Shown: in pieces, positions 43,608 through 54,600 of the stretch
Layout: the number at the start of each line of letters is the position of its first letter
How positions within the stretch are numbered: the first letter of the stretch is position 1
NCBI GenBank assembly: GCA_018694835.1
Contig: JABHOG010000004.1
Location: 1-64,000 of the forward strand
DNA: 64,000 nucleotides
Reading direction: 5' to 3'
From: Planctomycetota bacterium
GTDB lineage: Bacteria; Planctomycetota; UBA8108; UBA1146
Position numbers and translations under genes: made by a program
Notes under the pieces: model-generated
Seen by the model: only the letters and a program-made list of their open reading frames with translations
Told to the model about the DNA's origin: nothing
The model's database searches: none

Positions 43608-45172
43608 CAGTTTCCGGCCCTGGCGAAGCGGTAGTAGACTTCGAGGGTCATCGCTCCGATGGCGGTGTTGTAGACGCGGCCACCTGCGATACCCCATTCT
43701 CCGACAGGGTCCCAGGAACCATCCTCACAACCACCGACTCTCTGGTTGCGAACCAGTGCTTCGATCATTGCTTCGTTCCATTCGCGCCACTTGCTGCCGC
43801 CGATCTGGAACATCGCATAGGTTGCGTAATACCAGTAGTAGAGGTTGATCTTCGACTTGCGCTTGCCCTCTTGCGGGCGCCAGCGAGGAATCTCTTCCAT
43901 CAATACCGCGGCTCCGGACTTGATCGCATTGGAGCTGGTTTTTTCGCCGGCGAAAATGCGACACAACACCGAAACGGCAGTCATGCAGGAGAGGTCCTTG
44001 GAGTACGGATAAGGTTCGGGGTAGCGACCTTGAAGACGGGAACCTTCGTCTCCTGGAGTCTCGTATCCGCAGATTCCACTGCGTTCAGAGGTACAGGATT
44101 CGAACCACTTGAGTGCACCGTCGAAGGCGGGCTGGAAGTCCTTGGACTTGATCTTGATGTAGCGTGACAGAGCGCACACCTTGGAGGTCTTCAACGCCAG
44201 CACCATCCACCCGGTGACCGAGGTATCGTTGCGGCCTGCCTGGTATCCATACTTCCAGCCGTAACCGGGATTTTGTGCCCGCAGGCACCACTTGGTCGAG
44301 TTCTCGACCGGCTTGGCCAGCTTGATCTTGTCGTGAGAGAGAAGCAGTAACTCACTCATCGCCATCGTTGCGATGGCATGGTTGTAGATCCACTCGTCGG
44401 AATCCTCGAGAGGCAACCCATACAGGCCATTGAGCTTGGGGTCGGCATCCTTGATCTGCTGCTGGAGCATCCAGTCCATCGCCTTGCGCATCACCACCAC
44501 GAACTCAGGGAATTCGCCACTCTCATGTGTGTGGCCAAATCCGAGATAGGCGAGCATCGCCATGGCGGTGCAGCCCACATCGTAGCCATCGAATCCATCC
44601 CCATCTTCCTTCTCGCACCCATCGGGGCGGAGGAAACCATTTGAGGACCAGTGGCCGTCGGGGTGTTGATGCCGTTCGAGCCACTTGAGTGCCGCGAGCA
44701 CAGCACTTTCAGTGGCTTCGGAGCCGCCCTCACGAGAAAGGGAACCCTTGCCGAAACGATCTCCGTAGGCACCGGCTCCTGCGCCGGTCATTCCGAAGGC
44801 GTCATTGAGCTGGTTCTTGATGTTCTTGTTGGTCTTGTTGTTCTTGCTGGTTCCCTTGGGAGTTCGGCTGATCTTGTCGGGTTTGAGGATCTTCACCGGA
44901 TCCTTCTTTTGCTTCTCCAGGATCTCTGGCTTGCGCTCGATGTCTCGCTTCTTCGTAGGGTCGTACTTGGGCGGCTTGATCTCCTTCTTGACCACCGTTC
45001 TGCGCTGCTCCTCCTCCTCGACAATCTCGAGGACGACGACGCTGCCGAGGACGAACAAGACGATCGCATGAAGAGCGATGGAGATGAGCCAGTACGGTGT
45101 ATCGGTGAGCCAGCCACCGGTATCACTTTCTTCCTCTTCGAAATCTTCTTCTTCTTCGTATTCTTGGTTCAA
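43607..45172 (-). CDS. Membrane-anchored prenyltransferase/squalene-oxidase-repeat protein (planctomycete type)
   Basis: 521 residues. A very acidic N-terminus ([12 protein letters not shown]) is followed by one membrane helix ([24 protein letters not shown]), a Lys/Pro-rich linker, and then an alpha-barrel of prenyltransferase/squalene-cyclase repeats ([65 protein letters not shown]). The acidic catalytic motif of true cyclases is not seen, so it is probably a structural or binding solenoid. TTG start with AGAGG upstream. First gene of the overlapping run to thiS, thiG, CPBP protease and regulator. Confidence 0.82.
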   Translation of the reverse strand: MNQEYEEEEDFEEEESDTGGWLTDTPYWLISIALHAIVLFVLGSVVVLEIVEEEEQRRTVVKKEIKPPKYDPTKKRDIERKPEILEKQKKDPVKILKPDKISRTPKGTSKNNKTNKNIKNQLNDAFGMTGAGAGAYGDRFGKGSLSREGGSEATESAVLAALKWLERHQHPDGHWSSNGFLRPDGCEKEDGDGFDGYDVGCTAMAMLAYLGFGHTHESGEFPEFVVVMRKAMDWMLQQQIKDADPKLNGLYGLPLEDSDEWIYNHAIATMAMSELLLLSHDKIKLAKPVENSTKWCLRAQNPGYGWKYGYQAGRNDTSVTGWMVLALKTSKVCALSRYIKIKSKDFQPAFDGALKWFESCTSERSGICGYETPGDEGSRLQGRYPEPYPYSKDLSCMTAVSVLCRIFAGEKTSSNAIKSGAAVLMEEIPRWRPQEGKRKSKINLYYWYYATYAMFQIGGSKWREWNEAMIEALVRNQRVGGCEDGSWDPVGEWGIAGGRVYNTAIGAMTLEVYYRFARAGN

Positions 45173-45209
45173 GGGTCTACCTCTCTGTACGACGAACTGA
45201 AACTCGAAC

Positions 45210-45231
45210 TGAACTAGATCTGAACTAGATC
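45210..45231. repeat. 11-bp tandem repeat upstream of the prenyltransferase-repeat gene
   Basis: TGAACTAGATC is present twice in a row, followed by a diverged third copy (TGAACTCTATG). It lies about 40-60 bases upstream of the TTG start of the five-gene reverse operon and could be an operator; no protein is known to bind it. Confidence 0.45.
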
Positions 45232-45380
45232 TGAACTCTATGGCACTTCAAAGGCCTCACTGACGAGAATATCCTCAGTTGTCAGAATGGCAAGTCCAGA
45301 GTTGCCGAAATGGCAATTCGTGACCTGGGGACTCCGGTGTGGCAGTCTTAAACTGTTCTATAATTGTAACTTAGGGGAGA

Positions 45381-46295
45381 TTACTGGGATTCCAGCCAAT
45401 CCCTGGGTTTCAGGAAACCAGACAACTGATCCTCATCGCTGCCCTTTTCAGGGCTCCAGCCGCTCTGCCAGCGAACCACCGGGGGGAGCGACATCAAGAT
45501 CGCCTCGGTCCGCCCGCCACTCTGGATTCCGAACAGGGTTCCTCGATCGAACAACAGGTTGAACTCGACGTAACGGCCGCGCCGGTACAACTGGAACTGA
45601 CGTTCTCGATCGCCGAAAGGATGTTGTCGACGCCGCTCGATGATGGGCAGGTATCCGTCGAGGAATGAATCTCCCACCGATTGGGTGATGGACATCGCCT
45701 CGCTGAATCCGCCGTCATCAAGATCGTCGAAAAAGATGCCTCCGACTCCGCGAGTTTCATCACGATGCGGAAGGAAGAAGTAGCGATCGCACCACTCCTT
45801 GAAGCGCGGGTAATAGTCGGCGCCATGCTTCTCCAGAGCGGTCCGGGCATTGCGATGCCAATGCTGTGCATCCTCGAGGAATGGGTAGTAGGGGGTCAGG
45901 TCGTAGCCGCCTCCAAACCACCAGATCGGTTCCTTGCCTGCGGCTTCCGCGTGAAACAATCGGACGTTCATATGAGTGGTGGGAATGAATGGATTGCGTG
46001 GATGGAGAACCAGTGAGAGTCCCATCGCGCGGAAGCTACGTCCTTCGAGTTGTGGTCTTGCGGCACTGGCACTGGCAGGAAGTGAATCCCCTTCGATGAT
46101 CGAGATATTGACTCCCGCTTGTTCGAACAGTTCCCCGTCTCGAAGTAGTCGGCTTTCTCCTCCACCCCCTTCCGGCCGCTGCCAGGAAGTGGTCTGAAAG
46201 CGGGCAGTCGGCTCCAACTGTTCCAGGGTGGAACAGATCTGTTGTTGCAGATGAAGGAGCCAGTCCTGGAAGACCTGGGGGTGATTGTTGTTCAT
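45381..46295 (-). CDS. hemF: Oxygen-dependent coproporphyrinogen III oxidase HemF
   Basis: 304 residues, the usual HemF length. Diagnostic stretches are [61 protein letters not shown] and [16 protein letters not shown]. The enzyme decarboxylates coproporphyrinogen III to protoporphyrinogen IX with O2, so the host makes haem aerobically. GGAGG lies before the ATG. Single gene; haem supply fits the multihaem cytochrome elsewhere in the window, but no operon links them. Confidence 0.96.
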   Translation of the reverse strand: MNNNHPQVFQDWLLHLQQQICSTLEQLEPTARFQTTSWQRPEGGGGESRLLRDGELFEQAGVNISIIEGDSLPASASAARPQLEGRSFRAMGLSLVLHPRNPFIPTTHMNVRLFHAEAAGKEPIWWFGGGYDLTPYYPFLEDAQHWHRNARTALEKHGADYYPRFKEWCDRYFFLPHRDETRGVGGIFFDDLDDGGFSEAMSITQSVGDSFLDGYLPIIERRRQHPFGDRERQFQLYRRGRYVEFNLLFDRGTLFGIQSGGRTEAILMSLPPVVRWQSGWSPEKGSDEDQLSGFLKPRDWLESQ

Positions 46296-46449
46296 CGGGC
46301 CTCCGGAATGAGTTTCCAGCAGTGTTTGGTTCCAGGCAAGACCTGCTCTTGTGATTCTGTTGAGTTGTAATCTCTACACCAAGAGGGAGTTATGAAAGTA
46401 GTGAAAAATGTACTTTACATTTTATATGGTGCAAAGTATGTTTGGCAGC

Positions 46450-46629
46450 GGTTCGACGGCCGGAGAGAGTTGGGGAGTTGTCGAACCCGTGGAGTGGTTT
46501 TTCCCCGAAGTTGACGCGGCGTACCTCTCTCCGGCCCACCTTTTCTCTTTCCTGCCCCACGAGGGAAAGAGCAGCCGAATTGGCCTTCCAAATCGGCCCC
46601 CTCCGGGATCGACCCAATTTCGGAGGGGG
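46450..46629. other. Cluster of interleaved inverted repeats, possible structured RNA
   Basis: Within the 447-base gap between the divergent hemF and DUF971 genes there are four perfect inverted repeats. GGTTCGAC (46450-46457) pairs with GTCGAACC (46480-46487). GGCCGGAGAGAG (46458-46469) pairs with CTCTCTCCGGCC (46525-46536). CTCTTTCC (46545-46552) pairs with GGAAAGAG (46564-46571). CCCCCTCCG (46597-46605) pairs with CGGAGGGGG (46621-46629). The first two interleave as in an H-type pseudoknot. No known RNA family is recognised. The rest of the gap (46296-46449, 46630-46742) shows nothing I can name. Confidence 0.5.
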
Positions 46630-46742
46630 TTCATGCCTTCTCCAGGGGACCCGCATTTTGATCCAGACTGCCTCAGATTCGCGTGAGGGGAAATCTCTCC
46701 AGATGTACAATAGTGGCCGTTTGCAGATCCTGAAGGGACCTC

Positions 46743-47075
46743 ATGAACCGATCCACCCAGATCCGAGCTGAAGTCGTGGAACTGTTGCAGCCTGCGACTC
46801 TGCTAATCGTTTGGGGTGACGGGCATGAGAGCCTCTTCCCTCATCGATCGCTGCGGGAAAGTTGTGAGTGCGCGGCCTGTGTCGATGAGTGGTCGAGGGA
46901 ACCGATTCTCAACCCGAACGATCTTCCGGCGGGTCTCCACTGCACCGGATTTGAACGAACCGGAAGGTACGGGTTGAATCTGACTTTTTCTGACGGTCAT
47001 GGCACAGGCATCTGGTCACTGGATCGACTGAGAGACTCTTGCCCATGCCCGGAATGTGAAGGAAGCCGCTCATGA
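46743..47075 (+). CDS. DUF971 protein (gamma-butyrobetaine-hydroxylase-like N-terminal domain)
   Basis: 110 residues. The DUF971 fold is recognised from LLIVWGDGHESLFPHRSLRESCECAACVDEWS and TFSDGHGTGIWSLDRLRDSCPCPEC. The family's zinc ligands are the cysteines in CECAAC; a second CPCPEC at the C-terminus is a further candidate. Small DUF971 proteins are linked to iron-sulfur cluster handling in other bacteria, but this is not certain here. Its stop overlaps the RND adaptor start (ATGA), making it the first gene of the efflux operon. Confidence 0.88.
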   Translation: MNRSTQIRAEVVELLQPATLLIVWGDGHESLFPHRSLRESCECAACVDEWSREPILNPNDLPAGLHCTGFERTGRYGLNLTFSDGHGTGIWSLDRLRDSCPCPECEGSRS

Positions 47076-48493
47076 AACTCAGGATGCCGCAATTGATCAT
47101 TTCGATCGCCCTGCTGTCCATCGGTTGGTTCTCTCATGGTGCTTTCCCGGGAGGGAGTGATGCTCCCGGATCCGGCCAGATGGGGCGACCGGGATCCTCG
47201 GGAGGACGAGGCTCCGGTGGCTATCAGTACGGAGCCCAGGGATCGAGCCAGCGCCAGGAAGAAGTGGTGCCGGTCGAGGTGACCTCCTCGATGCTGGCGG
47301 TGATCCGAGAGCGAGTTCGTGGCAGTGGAATCCTCGAACCAGAGCGTCAGGTCTCCTTACTCTCCAGGGTCGAAGGAAGTGTCGACGTCGTCCACGTGGT
47401 CGAGGGTCAGCAGGTCGGAGAGGGTTTGGTCCTCTGTACCATCGATCAGGAGGAACTGCGGATCTCTGAACAACTCGCTCGAATCGAGATGGAACAGGCC
47501 AGTGCAACTCTCCAACGATTGCAGGGATTGTCTGAAATTCGAGGTGTCGCCACGCAGGAACTGGAAGATTCACGATTTTCCCTGCAGAAAGCTGAAGCGA
47601 ACCACGCTCGTTCACTGATCGACTTGGGACACTCGCAACCGGAAGCATTGTTCGACGGCATCATCATCCGCCGTCGGATAGAACCGGGGCAATATGTTCG
47701 AATCGGCGACGAACTGTTCGCTTTCGCTGACTTCGAGCCACTTCGGGTGCGGCTGTACCTGCCAGAGAGTGAAGTGGGAGAAGTCTCCCTGGGGCAGCGG
47801 TGTGTGTTGCGTGCAGAGAGCGACGGTCCGGTGCTGTCAGAAGGTATCGTGGAGCGAATCAATCCAGTGGTCGATCGCGAGAGCTTGACGGTAGAGGTGT
47901 TGACCACCTTTCCGGATGCCGCTGTGACATTGAGACCCGGTTCCTTTGCCCACATCGATATCATCACCAGGACCTTGAAGAATCGCATCGTGATACCGCG
48001 CAAGGCGGTATTGAAAGGGGATGGTCGATCTCGCGTTTTTCGTCTCCTCGAAGATGGCGAAACGGTTCAGGAGATCGATGTGGTGACCGGATACGAGAAC
48101 GAGACGATCATCGTCTGCGAGGAAGGACTGGGCCTGGGGGACCGGGTCGTGGTACAGGGACTGGATGATCTTGAGGATCGAGATCAGGTCAGTGTCTACA
48201 GGGAGATTCCTGTACAGGTCGACTCACTCACCGTCGAGCGACAGGATGATGGTACCGCCACTCGGGAACCGCTGCAGAAGGAACCGAGAAGAGGTTTGGA
48301 ACCCTCCGCAGGTGAGCGCGGTTCAAGGGGTGCGGGTAAGGCGCCCGGACGGCGCCCGGGAAAAGGTTCACCGCCGTCTGCGGCAGTGCTCCCCACCGGT
48401 GCGACTCCGGCCGATCCTTCAGGATCACCACAGGTCGAGCCACAAACCAAGCCGACCAGTGACGCAAGCGGAGCCAACAACTCGGGAGGTTGA
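47072..48493 (+). CDS. RND efflux periplasmic adaptor (membrane fusion protein)
   Basis: 473 residues with a signal anchor (LIISIALLSIGWFSHG) and a Gly/Ser-rich linker. The adaptor body runs from SGILEPERQVSLLSRVEGSVD (half of the lipoyl domain) through an alpha-helical hairpin (ISEQLARIEMEQASATLQRL) to FDGIIIRRRIEPGQYVRIGDEL and the beta-barrel/membrane-proximal domain (RIVIPRKAVLKGDGRSRVF). The C-terminal ~90 residues are Pro/Gly-rich and disordered, unusual in length. It bridges the inner-membrane pump to an outer-membrane channel. No TolC-like channel gene is in the window. Confidence 0.92.
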   Translation: MKLRMPQLIISIALLSIGWFSHGAFPGGSDAPGSGQMGRPGSSGGRGSGGYQYGAQGSSQRQEEVVPVEVTSSMLAVIRERVRGSGILEPERQVSLLSRVEGSVDVVHVVEGQQVGEGLVLCTIDQEELRISEQLARIEMEQASATLQRLQGLSEIRGVATQELEDSRFSLQKAEANHARSLIDLGHSQPEALFDGIIIRRRIEPGQYVRIGDELFAFADFEPLRVRLYLPESEVGEVSLGQRCVLRAESDGPVLSEGIVERINPVVDRESLTVEVLTTFPDAAVTLRPGSFAHIDIITRTLKNRIVIPRKAVLKGDGRSRVFRLLEDGETVQEIDVVTGYENETIIVCEEGLGLGDRVVVQGLDDLEDRDQVSVYREIPVQVDSLTVERQDDGTATREPLQKEPRRGLEPSAGERGSRGAGKAPGRRPGKGSPPSAAVLPTGATPADPSGSPQVEPQTKPTSDASGANNSGG

Positions 48494-48517
48494 TCTACCG
48501 TAGTTGAGGAGGGATCG

Positions 48518-51500
48518 ATGGAGAACTGGCTACAGGGAATCATCCGAAGACCGGTGACGGTGGGAATGATCACCATCGCTGCGTTTACCTTCGGAGTCCT
48601 TTCGCTCGGGCGTCTCCCCATCGAACTGCTTCCAGATATCACCTACCCGACCCTGACGGTTCAAACGGAACTGCCGGATGCATCACCTCAAGAGGTGGAG
48701 CAACTGGTCACCGAGCCGATCGAAGATGTGGTCGGAGTCGTGCAGGGCTTGCGCAGATACATCAGCGAATCTCGTGCCGGCGTCTCCGAAGTGGTGCTGG
48801 AGTTCAGCTGGGATACTGACATGCAGCGAGCCAGCCTCGATGTGCGGGAGAAACTCGATCTCGTCAATCTCCCCGACGATGCGCGCGCACCGCTGGTGTT
48901 CCGCTTCGACCCTTCTCTCGATCCGATGATGCGATTGGCGCTGACCGGATCGCGTTCCGTTGCTGATCTTCGGAAGCTGGCAGAATTGAGGGTCAAGCGT
49001 TCGCTGGAAACCCTCGATGGAGTGGCAGCAGCGAGGGTCATCGGAGGTGCCGAGGACGAGGTGCTGGTCAATCTCGATTCGAAGAAACTCGACATACTCG
49101 GGATTTCGGTTCAGAACGTCGCCCAGCGCCTGGCGCAGGAAAACGTCAATCGATCTGGCGGAGAGATCCGTGATCAGCAGACCGCCTACAGGCTGCGAAC
49201 GGTGAATGAATTTCAGTCCCTCGAGGACATCGAAGATGTGATCGTCCGTCACGGTGAATCGGGCACTCTGCGGGTCCGGGATATCGGCACTGCGGCCATC
49301 GTTCCGAAAGATGAAGAGATCTTGGTACGCGTCAACGGGAAGCCTGCGGTTCAGATCGACCTCTACAAGGAGGGCGATGCCAATGCCGTTTCCGTGGCCA
49401 AGGGAGTTCGGGCACGGCTGGAGACGATCGTGAAGGATCGAAGCCTTTCAGGTTGTGAGATGGAAATCCTCGCGGACCAGGCTCGCTTCATCGAGGATTC
49501 GATCGCCAGTGTCGAATCCACCGCCATGGTGGGAGCGATGTTGGCGGCGCTGGTACTATTCTTGTTCCTGCGAAACATGATCAGCACTCTGACCATCGCA
49601 CTCTCCATTCCGATCTCAGTGGCGGTCACTTTTCTGCTGATGGAATTGACTGGCGTCAGCATCAATGTGCTGTCTCTGGGAGGGCTGGCGCTGGGTATCG
49701 GAATGCTGGTCGACAACAGTGTGGTGGTGTTGGAGTCGATTCAGCGCCTGCGAGACGATGGCGTGGAGATGCGCACTGCCGTGACCCAGGGAACCAGTCA
49801 GGTGATGGGGGGGATCATCGCCTCGACCCTCACGACCATCGCGGTCTTCTTGCCGTTGATCTTTGTTCAGGGCATCGGTGGAGAGATCTTCCGCGATCAG
49901 GCGCTGACGGTGACCTATTCCCTGCTGGCGAGCTTATTCGTGGCCATCACAGTCATTCCAACCATCATCGCCAACGGCTCGAGTGGCGGCAAGATGTCAA
50001 AGGTATTCGAGTGGATCGATCGCTGTTTGAGCCCCATCTCCAGCGTGTTTGCTGCTGGAATGAAAGCGGCTCAGAACAGTTACGCGAGGATGCTCGATCG
50101 GGTCCTCGAGGTTTCCTGGGTGCCGCCGGTTCTCGCACTTGGGCTGTGCTTTGCGATTCTTCCTCGGGCCACCGAACTGGGTTCGGAACTGGTGCCGGAC
50201 CTGTTCCAGGGGCAGTTTTACTTCGATGTTGAACTGTCGGAAGGGACTCCACTGGAGGAGACCGATCGCAAGGTGGCGGCACTGGAGCATGCGATCGACA
50301 GGCTTCGCGAGGAGGGATTGCCGATTGGCATGACCACTTCCATCGTGGGAGACGCTCCTGTGCTGGGTGAAGTGCAAGCGGGAGATCGTAGAGAACATGT
50401 GGCGAGGGTCTCAGTTTCGCTGAATCCCGAGGCGACTCGTGTCGATGAGGAACAGGTGATCGCTCGCATCATCGGTGAGTTCAACAAGGTGCCCGATTGC
50501 CCTTATACCCTGGGGAGACCATCACTGTTCACCTTCAGGGATCCCATCGAGATCGAGGTCTTCGATGAAGATCTGGATCTACTGAGGTTCTCTGCCCTGG
50601 CCATCGAGGATCGTTTAGAACTGGTTCCCGGACTACTCGATGTACAGGCACAGGTTGCCGATCAGGTGCCAGAGGTTCACGTTCGACTCGATCCCGTGAA
50701 GATCTCTGCATATGGCCTCTCCCTGGAGCAGATTGCCAACGGCCTCAGGGCCAAGGGCATCGGAGAAGTCGCCACGCAGTATCGATTTGCCGAGAAGCCC
50801 ATCGATATTCGGGTGCGAATGAGCGGCGCTCTGGACAAGACTCTATCCGATGTCGAGATGGACTCCGTGACCCTTGTTGGAGATGGAATCGCCGCGCCCC
50901 TGAGGGTCGCTTCTCTCGGTCGCCTGGAGCAAGCGCTGGGACCGGTGGAGATTCGCCGAATCGGTGGAGAGCGATCTGTTCTGGTCACCGCAAGAACCGA
51001 TGGCATCGATCTGGGAACCGCGACCGAGAGAGCGGAGTCAGTGATCCACGGCAATTACTTGCCGCCCAGCTCGTCCGCTCAGATGTCGGGTCAAAATCAG
51101 GAGATGAAGGAGTCCCTCACCAGCCTGGCAGAGGCGCTGGCGCTGGCGGTGTTTGTGGTTTACCTGGTGCTCGCCAGCACTTTTGAATCGTTGCTCCTTC
51201 CCTTCATCGTCATCTTCACGGTGCCGCTAGGAATCTGCGGAGCGATCATTGCGATGTTCATCACCGGGATTCCTCTCGGAGTTCTTTCGATGATCGGGGT
51301 GATCTTGCTGTGCGGCATCGTGGTCAATAACGGAATCATCTTCGTCGCCCGGATTCAGCAGTTGCGTCAGCAGGGCCACGATCCGTCGATGGCAGCGAGG
51401 ACAGCAGGAAGCGAGCGGTTACGTCCGATCCTCATCACCAGTGCCACCACGATTCTCGGATTAATGCCCTTGGCACTGGGTCTTGGTCCGGGGGCGGAAC

Positions 51501-51625
51501 TCCGTAAGCCGCTCGCCATTACCGTCGTCTGGGGCCTGGCCATGGCCACCGTGATGACACTGGCGGTGATTCCAACCGGCTACCGATTACTCCAGAGATC
51601 GAACCGCTCGGGAGATGTTTCATGA
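48518..51625 (+). CDS. RND family efflux permease (first of two)
   Basis: 1,035 residues, the standard RND length with 12 membrane helices and two large periplasmic loops. The N-terminus reads RRPVTVGMITIAAFTFGVLSLGRLP, the conserved TM4 motif is GLALGIGMLVDNSVVVLESI and the second half has GVILLCGIVVNNGIIFVARIQQL and ERLRPILITSATTILGLMPLALG. It belongs to the hydrophobe/amphiphile pump group; substrate unknown. AGGAGGG precedes the ATG, and the last four bases overlap the next permease (ATGA). Confidence 0.93.
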   Translation: MENWLQGIIRRPVTVGMITIAAFTFGVLSLGRLPIELLPDITYPTLTVQTELPDASPQEVEQLVTEPIEDVVGVVQGLRRYISESRAGVSEVVLEFSWDTDMQRASLDVREKLDLVNLPDDARAPLVFRFDPSLDPMMRLALTGSRSVADLRKLAELRVKRSLETLDGVAAARVIGGAEDEVLVNLDSKKLDILGISVQNVAQRLAQENVNRSGGEIRDQQTAYRLRTVNEFQSLEDIEDVIVRHGESGTLRVRDIGTAAIVPKDEEILVRVNGKPAVQIDLYKEGDANAVSVAKGVRARLETIVKDRSLSGCEMEILADQARFIEDSIASVESTAMVGAMLAALVLFLFLRNMISTLTIALSIPISVAVTFLLMELTGVSINVLSLGGLALGIGMLVDNSVVVLESIQRLRDDGVEMRTAVTQGTSQVMGGIIASTLTTIAVFLPLIFVQGIGGEIFRDQALTVTYSLLASLFVAITVIPTIIANGSSGGKMSKVFEWIDRCLSPISSVFAAGMKAAQNSYARMLDRVLEVSWVPPVLALGLCFAILPRATELGSELVPDLFQGQFYFDVELSEGTPLEETDRKVAALEHAIDRLREEGLPIGMTTSIVGDAPVLGEVQAGDRREHVARVSVSLNPEATRVDEEQVIARIIGEFNKVPDCPYTLGRPSLFTFRDPIEIEVFDEDLDLLRFSALAIEDRLELVPGLLDVQAQVADQVPEVHVRLDPVKISAYGLSLEQIANGLRAKGIGEVATQYRFAEKPIDIRVRMSGALDKTLSDVEMDSVTLVGDGIAAPLRVASLGRLEQALGPVEIRRIGGERSVLVTARTDGIDLGTATERAESVIHGNYLPPSSSAQMSGQNQEMKESLTSLAEALALAVFVVYLVLASTFESLLLPFIVIFTVPLGICGAIIAMFITGIPLGVLSMIGVILLCGIVVNNGIIFVARIQQLRQQGHDPSMAARTAGSERLRPILITSATTILGLMPLALGLGPGAELRKPLAITVVWGLAMATVMTLAVIPTGYRLLQRSNRSGDVS

Positions 51626-54600
51626 AGCCATTTGTACGCTTCTGCCTCAGTCGACCCATCACTACCTTGACCGTGCACATCCTGCTGGTGCTCGGCGGAA
51701 TCCTGTCCATCGACAGGATTCCTCTCAGCGCCACACCGAACCTCGGCAGGATGAGCGTCAATATCAACATTCCCTATCCCAATGCGTCTCCGATACAGGT
51801 CGAAAACGAGGTGGTGAGACCACTGGAGGAAGCTCTGGCGACCCTCCGCAGGGTGCGCGGATTCAATAGCGAATCGCGAGAGGGAAATGGTCGAGTGACC
51901 CTTCGTTTTGATTACGGAGAGGATCTTGATCAGGTCAAGGTCGAGATTCGAGAGCGACTGGCAAGGGCGATGGACCAGCTTCCGGTGGAAGATCTGGACC
52001 GGATCCGGTTGAGCACCGGAGGCTGGGGGGCGGATGCAGATGCCATCATGGAGGCTCGCATCAGTGCGGTGGGTATCAACCTGTCGGAAAATTATGATCT
52101 TCTGGTCAATCGGATCCAGCGGCCTCTCGAGCGACTCGATGGTGTTGGGCAGGTAAAGCTCGATGGTGTGACTCCCAAGGAGATTCGCATTTCCTTCACC
52201 AAGGGAGAGTTGGAACGACATGGTCTGACCCTCGGCCGGGTCGCCCAGGAGATCCGAAACTCCAATGTCGATGCGACCATCGGAAGAGTCTGGAGCGATG
52301 GTAAGACTCGTCGGCTCCGTCTGATCAATGCACTTTCCGATGTGGAAGCGATGCGCCAGATGCCGATCAATCGCAATGGGTTGCGGCTGGGTCAGGTGGC
52401 GACCATCGAGAAAAAAGAGGGAGAACTGCGCTGGGGGCGTCATCTCAATGGCTCCTATGCGGTCTCCCTCGAGATCTCCCAGGAGGCTGGCGCCAATACG
52501 GTAGAGGTTTGCAAGAAGGTCAGGGAAGAGGTGGCCAGGATCGCCCTCGATCCTCAACTGGCCGGGATCAACTTGTTGGTCTGGCAGGATCAAGGCCAGA
52601 TGATCGTCAGTTCGCTGGCGCGTCTTCGAGACGCTGGAATCATCGGCGGCGGCCTGGCCCTGATGATCCTGCTGATCTTCTTGCGAAGATTCTCGGCCAC
52701 CTTGCTGGTGGGAATGGCGATTCCGATCTCGGTGCTCGCTGCATTGTCGGTACTTCATTTCCTTGACCAGGAACTGAACATCATCACCATCATGGCTCTG
52801 ATGCTCGGTGTCGGCATGCTGGTCGATACTGCCGTCGTGGTGGTGGAGTCGATCGTCCGACGTGCAGGTCTCGGGGATGACCCGATGACAGCAGCCACCA
52901 CCGGTACGCTGGAAGTCGCAACTCCGGTGTTCGCAGCCACCCTGACGACGATGGTGGTGTTCTTGCCGGTCTTCATCTCGGAACGTAACGGGTTCTCAGA
53001 TGCTCTGGCCAGCGTCGGACTGGTGATCTCACTGACCATCGGGGCGAGTTTGTTCGTTTCCTTGACCCTCGTACCGATGGTGGCCGCCAGAATCTATAGC
53101 GGAGGTGATCCAGGGCTTTCCTCCTGGTTCATGAAGTTCAGGGATGGCTACGAGAATCTATTGAAATCGGCGATGGCCCATCGATCCGTGACCTTGACCG
53201 TCGCAGTGGCTGCAACCCTGAGTGTCGTGATTCCATTCGAGAACGGATTCCGGATGGACTTGTCCGATGCGGACTGGAAATCCAATTATGCCAACATCTC
53301 ATACCGACCGGTCGAGGGCCTCGACTACAGGGAGATGGAAAAGACGGTCACTGACATCGAGAACTTCCTCGCCAGCCATCGGGAAGTCATCGGGGAAGGC
53401 GACATCTATTCCTGGTACAAGGACGGCTACGCCCTGACGAGGATCTATCCACCGCCAGCGATGGCGACGGAGGATTACATCGCAGAGTTGAGAGGCCGGA
53501 TCGATGAGGTACTTCCCAAGGTGCCTGGCTTCAGGATCCGGACCGACGAAGGATGGGGTTGGGGTGGTCGAGGCCACGGCGGCGGCTCGCGATCTTCCGC
53601 AGGCTCCTTTCGAATTCGTCTCGCTGGCGACTCCAGCTCCTATCTGGATGATCTGGGAATCAAGGTAGCGTCCTACTTGAGCGGGATCGTTGGGATCATC
53701 GAAGCGGAAGTTGTTGGAGATGAAGAGGTCGATGAGCTGCGACTGGAACCGGACCAAGACCTGCTCGGTCGCTTGCAGGTTTCGGGAGATACAGTAGCTC
53801 GAAGCATCAGTTCAGCCTTTTCTGGAAATCGCCTTAGCCAACTGCGAACTCAATCGGGCGACCTCGACATCACTCTCGGGCTTGACGAGGAAGAGACTGA
53901 TTCTGTCGAGGAACTGAACTTCATGAGATTCCCACTCACCGACACTCTGGAACTACCCATCGAGGAGATCGGAGTGGTGAAACAGGTCGAGGCTCCCAAT
54001 CGACGCCGCCGTGATCAGCGACTGGCCAACTTGACCGTGTCGGTGCAATACGATCCCAGCAGCAAGGAGCAGATCCAGCAGCGGCTGGAGACGGCACTGG
54101 AGAAATATCCCTGGCCAGTCGGGTATAGCTGGGATCTGGGAGAAGGTTGGTCCGGACGCTGGAGGAATCGAAGTTCCTTCGGAGAGGGCCTGTACCTTTC
54201 GGTGTTCCTGGTCTACCTGGTTCTCGCCTGCCTGTTCGAGTCTCTGCGGACACCGTTGGTATTGATGGTCACCGTGTTGCTGGCGGTTCCCGGAGTGATC
54301 TGGACGCTGTGGCTCCAGGGAGATGCTCTCGATACACCCGCAGCGGTTGGCTTGATCTTGCTCTGTGGCATCGTCGTCAATAATGGCATCGTGTTGATCG
54401 ATCAGGTGCGTCGAAGGCTCGAGGAGGGCCTGGATCCCATCACCGCGATCCGCAAGGGAGCCAGTGACCGACTACGGCCGATTCTGATCACGGCTCTGAC
54501 GACGGTACTGGGGTTGATTCCGATGGCCTACGGCACCCAGATGTTGACCGGGCCGCAGTTCAATACCCTGGGGAAGGCGATTGTCGGTGGTCTGTCCGCC

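Noticed and set aside
46540-46590. Signal recognition particle RNA (GGGAAAGAGCAGCC resembles the SRP domain IV side)
   Set aside because: The opposing strand of the helix lacks the conserved GUCAGG side and the GGAA tetraloop is not closed correctly.
46390-46710. 106-aa reverse ORF and overlapping forward ORFs between hemF and the DUF971 gene
   Set aside because: Several frames are open at once because the DNA is GC-rich and palindromic; no ribosome site and no protein family fit.
51580-52758. 392-aa reverse ORF under the second RND permease
   Set aside because: Antisense shadow spanning two overlapping permease genes.
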